From: Blastocatellia bacterium | GTDB lineage: Bacteria; Acidobacteriota; Blastocatellia; UBA7656; JADIYM01 | NCBI GenBank assembly: GCA_016705245.1 | Contig: JADIYM010000003.1 | Span: forward strand, 310,001-374,000 | DNA: 64,000 nt | Reading direction: 5' to 3' | Part shown: piece after piece, positions 8,517-15,289 of the stretch | How the letters are laid out: every line of letters begins with the position of its first letter | How positions within the stretch are numbered: position 1 is the stretch's first letter | The notes under the pieces: generated by a model | Told to the model about the DNA's origin: nothing | The model's input: the letters and a program-made list of their open reading frames with translations, nothing else | The model's database searches: none | Position numbers and translations under genes: made by a program

Positions 8517-9044
8517 ATGCGAAATCGATTCATTGCCGCGGTCGTCGCTGGTCTGGCGGCAGCGGTGATTCTCGGCTGGATCATCGTCCGCTTCGGAATG
8601 GGGGACGACTCGGGGCCGGCCGTCACGGCAGATTCCGTGAACAAGCAGTCGTCGCGCAACGAAGCGGCGGCTCCGCGAGCCGAGCGAGGGAACAAAACCC
8701 GGCAGCGAGACGGAGACGCGTCCGGTGCTCACTGGATCTCGGTCGAGGAGCTCAAGGCTCGACTCGACCGGGGTGAAAAGGTTCTCGTCGTCAATACACG
8801 CTCCAGCGACTCAGAGCCACTCATCCAGGGCGCGATCGTTGTGCCCGAAGACGACATCGAATCGTGGTCCGAGAAGATACCGAAGTCCACGGCCATCGTG
8901 ACGTACTGTAGTTGCCAGGACGATTCGGCAGGCGCCCGTGCGGCGCTCAAGTTGCGGTGGCGAGGGTTCACGGACGTACACGTCCTGCGGGGCGGACTCA
9001 CGGCCTGGCAGCAGTCCGGTAACCCGACTCAGCCGGCGAATTGA
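8517..9044 (+). CDS. Membrane-anchored rhodanese-like sulfurtransferase domain protein
   Basis: 175 aa from the ATG at 8517 (GGAG about 10 nt upstream). One N-terminal transmembrane segment (AAVVAGLAAAVILGWIIV, residues 6-23), a charged linker (RAERGNKTRQRDGD), then a rhodanese domain (about 75-165) with active-site loop TYCSCQDDSAG carrying the catalytic Cys, and a typical end VLRGGLTAWQQSG. Probably faces the periplasm. Family role: sulfur or persulfide transfer. Proximity to arsM suggests, without proving, a link to thiol or metalloid chemistry. Confidence 0.8.
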   Translation: MRNRFIAAVVAGLAAAVILGWIIVRFGMGDDSGPAVTADSVNKQSSRNEAAAPRAERGNKTRQRDGDASGAHWISVEELKARLDRGEKVLVVNTRSSDSEPLIQGAIVVPEDDIESWSEKIPKSTAIVTYCSCQDDSAGARAALKLRWRGFTDVHVLRGGLTAWQQSGNPTQPAN

Positions 9045-9055
9045 AGCTCGGGATC

Positions 9056-9197
9056 GACCCGTGCGCGGTAGCGCACGGTACGGATGCATGAAGCACGCGA
9101 GCTCACCGCAATTCCCCGACGATCGTTGGTTTGCTTCAAAGGTGCCTCGGGCACGGGCGCCCAACGCATCAGTACCGTGCGCGGTAGCGCACGGGTC
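9056..9197. repeat. REPIN-like pair (GTGCGCGGTAGCGCAC family)
   Basis: Two copies of GACCCGTGCGCGGTAGCGCA, extended through CGGTAC[G/T]GATGC, stand in inverted orientation (9056-9088 and 9166-9197) around an 80-nt spacer. The central GTAG tetranucleotide and paired inverted layout are as in REP doublets. Confidence 0.75.
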
Positions 9198-9222
9198 AGG
9201 CTTCCGGATTGAGCGACGTTGC

Positions 9223-10290
9223 TCACGCCTCGATCATCGACCGGCAACGGGCTTCGAGAACCCTGACGATGTCGCCGAAGGCCGCGAACGCCGGGTTCGC
9301 CGCGTTGCCTTCCGAGTAGCGCCGGTAAATCTGCTGCGCGATGCCGGCCAGGCGGAACAGTCCAAAGACCTCGTAGAACGCAAGGTTCCGAATCGTCCTG
9401 CCCGAACGGGCTTCGTAGGCCTGGACGAGCTCAGCACGCGTCATCATCCCGGGGGCATTCGTCGGCTGACGCCGGAGCCGCCGGAATACAGGATCGTCGC
9501 CGGCCTCGATCCAGTACGCGAGCGAGTTCCCTAGGTCCATCAGCGGATCGCCAACCGTCGCCATCTCCCAATCGAGCACGCCGACGATTTCGGTCGGCCG
9601 GTCCGGATCGAGGACGACGTTGTCGAACCTGAAGTCGTTGTGAATCAGGCACGCCGCGGCGTCCACCGACGGTCGACGCTCTGCGAGCCAACTGATGACG
9701 TCCGCGAAGTCGCCGACGTCCGCAGTTCGCGCCCTACGATATCGGGCCGTCCATCCGTCGAACTGACGATGCACGTAACCCTCGCCCCGGCCCAGTTCCT
9801 TCAGGGCCGGAATCTCGACGTCAACGGCGTGCAGCCGAACCAGCGTGTCGACGAAGTTCTCGCACAATCGCCGGGCGTCGTCCTCCGTGAAAGCCGGCTC
9901 CGGAGGCAGATCACGGCGCAGGATAATCCCTGGGATCCGCTCCATCACAAAGAAGTCGGCGCCTATGACGGACGGTTCCGTGCAGACCGCGACGACACGG
10001 GGAACGAGCGGAAACACTGGACCAAGCGCCTCGAGAACGCGCGCCTCGCGCACCACGTCGTGCGCCGAACGTGCCCGGTGTCCGAAGGGGGGGCGCCGCA
10101 GGACGAGATCCCTGGCCGGGTAACGCAGCAGGTACGTGAGATTCGACGCGCCTCCAGCGAACTGCAGAACGTCGGGTGGAGCGCCGAGTCGCGGGTCGTG
10201 CACACCAAGAAAACGGCCGACGCTCGCTGCGTCGAGTTCTTCGCCAGGGCGAACCGTCGCGGCGTCGTCGGTGTGGGCGGATTCGGGCAT
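9223..10290 (-). CDS. ACAD10/11-type phosphotransferase (APH-family kinase)
   Basis: 355 aa. The aminoglycoside-phosphotransferase/choline-kinase fold is shown by FAGGASNLTYLL, FFVMERIPG, the catalytic HNDFRFDNVVLDPD and the metal site VLDWEMATVGDPLMDLG. It matches the kinase unit that in animals is fused to the dehydrogenase of ACAD10/ACAD11. The next gene upstream, 21 nt away, encodes that dehydrogenase, so the two probably act together: phosphorylation of the 4-hydroxyl of 4-hydroxyacyl-CoA followed by elimination. That pathway is established for ACAD10/11; here it is inferred from pairing. Confidence 0.85.
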   Translation of the reverse strand: MPESAHTDDAATVRPGEELDAASVGRFLGVHDPRLGAPPDVLQFAGGASNLTYLLRYPARDLVLRRPPFGHRARSAHDVVREARVLEALGPVFPLVPRVVAVCTEPSVIGADFFVMERIPGIILRRDLPPEPAFTEDDARRLCENFVDTLVRLHAVDVEIPALKELGRGEGYVHRQFDGWTARYRRARTADVGDFADVISWLAERRPSVDAAACLIHNDFRFDNVVLDPDRPTEIVGVLDWEMATVGDPLMDLGNSLAYWIEAGDDPVFRRLRRQPTNAPGMMTRAELVQAYEARSGRTIRNLAFYEVFGLFRLAGIAQQIYRRYSEGNAANPAFAAFGDIVRVLEARCRSMIEA

Positions 10291-10311
10291 GAACGGCCTC
10301 GCGCTCGGTGA

Positions 10312-11547
10312 TCAGTGACGCGGCGCCGTGTTGCCGGATTCCTGCCGCCGCAGTTCGAGCTTTGCGATGAGCGCCCGGTGGACTTCGTCGGGACCGTCGG
10401 CTATCCGCAAGGCGCGCGCCCACGCGTGCATTCGGGTAAGGGGGATCTCGTCCGACATCCCGAGACCGCCGTGCATCTGGATGGCCGCGTCGACGACCTG
10501 CTGGGCAACAGCCGGTGCAACGACCTTGATCTGGGAAATCTCGCTCATTGCTCCCTTCACGCCAACCCTGTCCATCATCCACGCTGCCCGCAGCGTCAGC
10601 AGTCGCGCCTGATCGATCGCAATGCGCGAGTTCGCAATGACGTCGGCATTGCCGCCCAGGCGGGCGAGCGGCTTCCCGAACGCCGTCCGCTCCGCAGCAC
10701 GACGGCACATCAGTTCGAGCGCGCGTTCCGCCATCCCGATCATTCGCATGCAGTGATGGATTCGTCCGGGCCCGAGCCTTCCCTGCGCGATCTCGAAGCC
10801 TCGCCCCGGACCGGCGATGATATTCGAAACCGGCACTCGAACGTCGGTGAACGTCACCTCGCCGTGACCGAAGGGCTCGTCGAATGCGCCGAACATCGAG
10901 AGCATCCGCTCGATGCGAACGCCCGGAGAGTCAATTGGAACGACGACCATCGAGTGTCGACGATGCGGATCGGCGTCTGGATCCGTGAGACCCATGAAGA
11001 TGATGAGCCGACAGTTCGGATGACCGATGCCGGTGCTCCACCACTTTCGGCCGTTGATGACGACTTCGTCACCCTCCACGATTGCAGTCGCCCGCATGTT
11101 CGTCGCATCACTCGACGCCACGTCGGGCTCGGTCATGCAGAACGCCGACCGGATCTCGCCGGTCATGAGCGGTGCAAGCCACGCGCGCTGCTGATCGACG
11201 GAGCCGTACATGGCGAGGACTTCCATGTTGCCGGTGTCGGGTGCGTTGCAGTTGAAGACCTCGGCAGCAATGAACGAACGGCCGGTGATCTCGGCGACCG
11301 GAGCGTACTCCACATTCGTATGGCCGGCTCCGTGCGTCGGATCGGGAAAAAAGAGGTTCCAGAGTCCAGCGTCTCTCGCCTCCGCCTTGAGTCGCTCCAT
11401 CGTCGGTGGCTGGCGCCACGAGGTCCAGTCGCCTCCGCCTGCGAGCTCCGCCTCGTATCGGGCCTCTGCCGGCTCGATCCTCTCGACGAGGAACTCGCGG
11501 ACTTCTTGGATCGTGCGTGCAGCTATCGACGAATGAGCAAAATCCAT
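10312..11547 (-). CDS. Acyl-CoA dehydrogenase, ACAD10/11 type
   Basis: 411 aa from the ATG at 11547 (MDFAHSSIAARTIQEV, GGAG upstream). Typical flavin-binding dehydrogenase features: SAFCMTEPDVASSDATNM (FAD/substrate loop), the middle beta domain GRKWWSTGIGHPNC, VPVSNIIAGPGRGFEIAQGR, RTAFGKPLARLG, and the C-terminal IQMHGGLGMSDE helix. The catalytic-base region and the DPDADPHRRHSMVVVP block resemble ACAD11-like proteins. First gene of a two-gene operon with the kinase. Confidence 0.9.
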   Translation of the reverse strand: MDFAHSSIAARTIQEVREFLVERIEPAEARYEAELAGGGDWTSWRQPPTMERLKAEARDAGLWNLFFPDPTHGAGHTNVEYAPVAEITGRSFIAAEVFNCNAPDTGNMEVLAMYGSVDQQRAWLAPLMTGEIRSAFCMTEPDVASSDATNMRATAIVEGDEVVINGRKWWSTGIGHPNCRLIIFMGLTDPDADPHRRHSMVVVPIDSPGVRIERMLSMFGAFDEPFGHGEVTFTDVRVPVSNIIAGPGRGFEIAQGRLGPGRIHHCMRMIGMAERALELMCRRAAERTAFGKPLARLGGNADVIANSRIAIDQARLLTLRAAWMMDRVGVKGAMSEISQIKVVAPAVAQQVVDAAIQMHGGLGMSDEIPLTRMHAWARALRIADGPDEVHRALIAKLELRRQESGNTAPRH

Positions 11548-11594
11548 GGCGACTCCGACCCGCTGGATGGTGGCGGCGCCAAGCATAGCCCTAC

Positions 11595-12085
11595 AGAACC
11601 GCGAGCGGTAGCGAGCGGCCTGCGGACGGTCGACTGGTTCCGATCGCTTCCGTCGTTCCGCAACGACGAGTCTGCAGTTTCAGGCACCGTCCGTGGGACG
11701 CTCGCTACCGCTCGCGGCTCGAGGAACGGGGATTTGGCGCAGCGTAGTGCCTGGTATCGCACGATGCGGGTGGTCCCCTTTGAGCCGCGAGCGGAGGGTC
11801 CACGGACGGTCGACTGGTCCCGATCGCTTCCTTCCTTCCGCAACGAAGAGTCTGCAGTTTCCGGCACCGTCGGGACGCTCGCTACCGCTCGCGGCTCGAG
11901 GGATGGGGCGGCAGCGTACTGCTGCCAATGCACGATGCGGGTGGTCCCGGGTTTTTGAGCCGCGAGCGGTAGCGAGCGTCCCACGGACGGTCGACTGGTC
12001 CCGATCGCTTCCGTCCTTCCGCAACGACGAGTCTGCAGTTTCCGACACCGTCCGCAGTCCGTGCGCTGCCGCACACGGTACTGAT
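11595..12085. repeat. Tandem cluster of about 180-bp composite GTAGC elements (2.7 units) plus a terminal REP
   Basis: Fills the 543-nt gap between the dehydrogenase start and the VirB9-like gene. Three units begin near 11595, 11781 and 11957. Units 1 and 2 each have outer arms GAGCCGCGAGCGGTAGCGAG / CTCGCTACCGCTCGCGGCTC (unit 1's left arm reads CAGAACC) and inner arms CACGGACGGT / ACCGTCCGTG around a conserved TCTGCAGTTTC core. Units are joined by a spacer containing GCACGATGCGGGTGGTCCC. Unit 3 has only its left half and runs into a GTGCGCTGCCGCACAC-type REP at 12060-12085. No protein-coding signal. Confidence 0.9.
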
Positions 12086-12090
12086 GCGCT

Positions 12091-13044
12091 TCACCGAAAC
12101 GCTTTTACCGAGACCAACTCCACCCCGTCGGCATCCAGCAGCCGCACCTCTCCACCTGGCCCGGGGGCACCAGCGAAAACGAGCGCGAAGGACACCTCGC
12201 CTCCGGCCGGGGCCACGGTGTTGACGGTCGCGATGCGACGGCTTCCTCCCGACAGCTCGGCCGTTGCCACGACCGCAGGCTTCGCGCCACGGTTGCGAAT
12301 CATGCCCCTGAGAATCGTCAATTCACGCACGACCAGGGCGGCCTCGTCGAATTCGATCTCGAGTCTGTCGCGTCCACGCGCCGTGCGACGCGCAACGGGC
12401 ACGGCGCGTACAACGCCCGCCACTAGCCATTCGCGGACAACGGCCTCGGCGCGGGCCCGTGCTTCCTCGCCAATTGCGGCCCGTTGCCGGTCGAGCTCGG
12501 CCGACGCCGCCTCGCGCTCGGAGGCGAACTGCGAGCGTTCGGCGTCGAGTGCCGCCCGCTCGCGTTCGAGGCGCTCGCTCGCGGCGACGAGCGCCCGGTC
12601 GGGCGCCGCCGTGTCGACGTAGACGATGCGCATCGCGCGCTCCGGTGACACCACGACGAGATCGAAGGCATATGTCGCGGCTTCGGTCTTCACGAAGAGA
12701 TTCGTTGCACCAGCGGCCTTGAGCGGCTTGAGGAACAGGTCGCGGCCGCTTCGCTGAATCACGAAGCAGCCGTTCCCTGTCTGGGCGTCGAAGAGGTCGC
12801 CGCAGACAGCCTCTTTCGCCTCGGCCGGCAGCGAGAGCATCGTCGTCACGCCTCGGGAGGTGCGTATTGACGCGATGCGCTCGCCGCCCGCCGACACGCG
12901 AACGACGGCGTCGGTTTTCGGCCGGGTACCGGCGATGACGGATTGATGCGGGCCCGACATTCCCGCACCCGCTGCGGCGACGAGAATCGCCACCTTCACC
13001 GACACTGCCGCGACCCGACCGAGGCCAGTTGCCAACATTCGCAT
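12091..13044 (-). CDS. Orphan VirB9/TrbG/CagX-like periplasmic protein with coiled coil
   Basis: 317 aa, GGAG upstream, N-terminal signal or anchor (VKVAILVAAAGAGMSG). Residues about 65-135 (TTMLSLPAEAKEAVCGD, FLKPLKAAGATNLFVKT, TYAFDLVVV) match the N-terminal beta domain of VirB9/CagX-type outer-membrane-complex proteins. A charged coiled coil follows (about 150-205, SERLERERAALDAERSQFA), then a beta-rich C-terminal domain. No other type IV secretion gene is in the window, so it is an orphan or repurposed module. The gene downstream of the repeat block on the same strand encodes the ACAD pair. Confidence 0.65.
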   Translation of the reverse strand: MRMLATGLGRVAAVSVKVAILVAAAGAGMSGPHQSVIAGTRPKTDAVVRVSAGGERIASIRTSRGVTTMLSLPAEAKEAVCGDLFDAQTGNGCFVIQRSGRDLFLKPLKAAGATNLFVKTEAATYAFDLVVVSPERAMRIVYVDTAAPDRALVAASERLERERAALDAERSQFASEREAASAELDRQRAAIGEEARARAEAVVREWLVAGVVRAVPVARRTARGRDRLEIEFDEAALVVRELTILRGMIRNRGAKPAVVATAELSGGSRRIATVNTVAPAGGEVSFALVFAGAPGPGGEVRLLDADGVELVSVKAFR

Positions 13045-13089
13045 CGTGGACTCCTACGACCGGATGTTCCGGTTTACGGCCATATGGCG

Positions 13090-14427
13090 CTATGTTATGG
13101 TCTTGAGCGAGTTCGTCAGCAGCTCAACCATCTGCGATCGCTTCTGAATGAGCTGCTGGACCTTTTGCGACATCGCCGAACGCGAGTCCGATCCACCGGC
13201 GCCGCCAGTACCGCCGGAACCTCCGGCCCCGCCGCCTCCCTGCGCGTCGGCCTGCTGCATGGCCGACTGCAATTCACCTTCGACGGCCTTGAGCTCCTTC
13301 ATGAAGTACTCGGAGATCTGGTCCTCGAGTGTCTTTCGACCGCCCGACCCGGTGCCGCCAACCGATCCGCCGTTCGACGGGAACGGCGTCCCGCCTCCGA
13401 CGAGCACCGGACGCGGATTCGCCCCGCCGGGCGGCACACCCGACGACGTGGGGTAGACCGAGCTCGCGCCGAGCAGGTTTGCCGAAGCGATTCGCTGCGC
13501 TGAGGTCTGTCCCGTGGCGGCGATTGCAGCGGGAATTGCCGCGGGAATGCCCCCGGCGGCCACTGCGGTTGCCGCGGTCGCGCCGTGCTTTGCGACGGCC
13601 TTGAGGATGCGCTTCACCGCTGCGCCCTTCCCGCCGGCCTGCGCCCCCTTGGGTTTGCGTGCCTTGCGACGGCCACAGCGACCGCGTCCACCGCCCGCAA
13701 TCGGAACGGGCTGCGACGTGTCGAGCGGCGGACCAGGGTCAACCGGCTTCGTCGGAGGCGTTGCGCCGGGATTCGGGCTCGGTCCGCAGGTGCCGCGGGG
13801 AGCACCGGACCCGCCGGTTCCAGGGGTGGAGGGAGGGGGCACTCCGGATCCGCCTCCGCAGGTCGGCGGGGCGCCCGAGGACCCGCCGGGAGGGACGCCA
13901 TTACCCGGGAGAGGTTCGCCGCCCTGCTGGGCTCCACCACCCTGCTGCGCTCCGCCCTGCGCTCCGCCACCCTGCTGCGCTCCGCCACCCTGCTGCGCTC
14001 CGCCACCCTGCTGCGCTCCGCCACCCTGCTGGGCGCCTCCGGCCATCATCTGGAAGATGGCTTCGAGCAGTCGCTGCAGCAGTTGCATCAGGAGATTCAT
14101 TAGGCCCTGGGGATCGAGATGCTGCAGGTTCTGGGAACCGCCGGGCGCGAAGCCCTGTTGTGCACCGTCGGCAGCACTGCTACCTCCGGCCGCGGACGAG
14201 GCGCCGCCCGTCGGCGCGGCATTCTGCATCTGGTCGCGAAACCGATCCGCTGGAGCCTGCATCGCACCAGGACCCGGCGCGGCTGCCGCGGCGCCTCCGG
14301 CCTGCGACGCGTTCGCGCCGCCGAGCCGATTGAGTTGTTCGAGCAGGCGCTGGACGCGCTGCCCGCGAATGTTGACGGCATTCAGCGTAAAGCTCGCCGT
14401 CGAGACACTGATTCTGTCGATGGACAT
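13090..14427 (-). CDS. Gly/Gln/Pro-rich repeat protein, function unknown
   Basis: 445 aa. The ATG at 14427 is preceded by AGGAG 8 nt upstream; longer frames run into a poly-G artefact. No signal peptide. The N-terminal helix (VRGQ-like, RVQRLLEQLNRLGG) is followed by Ala/Gly/Pro linkers, a leucine-rich amphipathic helix (LMNLLMQLLQRLLEAIFQMM), a run of about seven GGGAQQ-type repeats (13920-14040), a Pro-rich region, a basic patch, a small Ala-rich hydrophobic segment, and a C-terminal coiled coil (SQKVQQLIQKRSQMVELL). The architecture suggests a secreted or structural filament/scaffold protein, but no family is recognised. It lies 45 nt upstream of the VirB9-like gene on the same strand. Confidence 0.6.
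   Translation of the reverse strand: MSIDRISVSTASFTLNAVNIRGQRVQRLLEQLNRLGGANASQAGGAAAAAPGPGAMQAPADRFRDQMQNAAPTGGASSAAGGSSAADGAQQGFAPGGSQNLQHLDPQGLMNLLMQLLQRLLEAIFQMMAGGAQQGGGAQQGGGAQQGGGAQQGGGAQGGAQQGGGAQQGGEPLPGNGVPPGGSSGAPPTCGGGSGVPPPSTPGTGGSGAPRGTCGPSPNPGATPPTKPVDPGPPLDTSQPVPIAGGGRGRCGRRKARKPKGAQAGGKGAAVKRILKAVAKHGATAATAVAAGGIPAAIPAAIAATGQTSAQRIASANLLGASSVYPTSSGVPPGGANPRPVLVGGGTPFPSNGGSVGGTGSGGRKTLEDQISEYFMKELKAVEGELQSAMQQADAQGGGGAGGSGGTGGAGGSDSRSAMSQKVQQLIQKRSQMVELLTNSLKTIT
13921..14036. repeat. In-frame coding minisatellite (GGGAQQ units)
   Basis: About seven imperfect copies of an 18-bp unit (CTGCTGCGCTCCGCCACC) inside the Gly/Gln-rich gene, including one shortened copy. The reading frame is kept, so copy number can vary by slippage without frameshift. 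Confidence 0.9.
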
Positions 14428-14617
14428 ACGTGCTCCTTTCGTGGGAACTGTGCGGAGTTGACTCGGCACGCCCCATGATCGAGAACTCGTGGAAAAGGTT
14501 GCGTGCCGTGCCGAAACGCGCCCGCTATGCCCGACCGACCTATGACGACACTGACATGGCGCGTCCCTGTAACTGTCGTGGCAACGCGCACCGATTGGCC
14601 CAGAACCCGAGCGCGGG

Positions 14618-14691
14618 GGGGGGCCGCCGGGCCCGCCGGGGGGGGGGGGGGGAGGGCCCGCGCCGGGGGGGGGGGGGGGCCAGACCTTCAT
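14618..14691. repeat. Interrupted poly-G tract, suspected sequence artefact
   Basis: Runs of 9, about 16 and 15 consecutive G separated by short CCGCCGGGCCC-type islands. It sits where a second copy of the adjacent inverted repeat (AACCCGAGCGC...) should continue, so true sequence has probably been replaced or collapsed. Confidence 0.7.
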
Positions 14692-14716
14692 GGACTTCTC
14701 ACGTGAGCAAGAGACT

Positions 14717-14817
14717 CCCAGAACCCGGAGCGCAGCGACGGGCCGACTGCACAACCCGAGACGCGTGGAGATCACAGTCGGCCCCTCGCTACGCTCGGGG
14801 TTCTGGGTCACACGCAG
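14717..14817. repeat. Imperfect 33-bp terminal-inverted-repeat element
   Basis: Left arm 14717-14749 (CCCAGAACCCGGAGCGCAGC...) and right arm 14775-14817 (...CTACGCTCGGGGTTCTGGG) are reverse complements with a few mismatches. The layout equals the GTAGC elements (GAGCG-TAGCGAG core) but the family is distinct. Confidence 0.7.
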
Positions 14818-15289
14818 TCTCATGGACTTCTCACGTGAGCTATGACGACTCTGAGATTGCGCGCCTCACGCATCAGTACCGCGCACGGTACCTATGCGTT
14901 GAGCGCGTCCTCCCTCGACCAGTCCACGATTCGGCTCTCGTTTCCACCCCTCAGGGCAACGAATCGGACGACACAACCGTCCGAGCCTCACTCTACCGGG
15001 ACCTGAAAAACGATCCCGATGGGCTTCACGTGTATGTCTTTCTGAATTAGACTCGCGAGGTTCTGACAATCCCACACGTCGTTACAACTCTTCCCTGAAT
15101 CTGGATCTGCGGCGCATGCGCCGCACGGATGACTCGTCAGTTCGCCTCGCGCGAACCGAGTCTCCCGAAACGCAACTCTCTGTCGTTGTGATTTCTGTGC
15201 CTGTATCACGATGATTTTTCCCGAGACGCCGACGCGCAAGCAGGCCGATGAACGAAACCCTGGACAATGGGTTCTGAAGGAGACGCAGA

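Larger units (their letters stand above)
14428..15289. other. 862-nt non-coding gap: poly-G tract, degenerate inverted repeats, REP relic
   Basis: No credible gene on either strand. It holds G-homopolymer tracts (14618-14690), an inverted-repeat element at 14717-14817, a direct repeat ending GGACTTCTCACGTGAGC at about 14690-14708 and 14820-14839, and a REP-like relic at about 14870-14905 (CATCAGTACCGCGCACGGTA). The last 200 nt should contain the promoter of the acidic repeat gene, but I see no clear consensus. Confidence 0.6.

Noticed and set aside
11595..12085. CRISPR-like appearance of the tandem repeats
   Set aside because: Repeats are about 180 bp and nested palindromes with conserved, not unique, spacers; no cas gene.
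12091..13044. Part of a complete type IV secretion/conjugation locus
   Set aside because: No VirB4, VirB8, VirB10, VirB11 or relaxase gene in the window.
13921..14036. Direct-repeat array as a possible CRISPR
   Set aside because: 18-bp units without spacers, in frame within a gene.
14430..15050. 206-codon plus-strand frame through the poly-G region
   Set aside because: It reads poly-G as poly-Gly and crosses repeats; no start context or domain.
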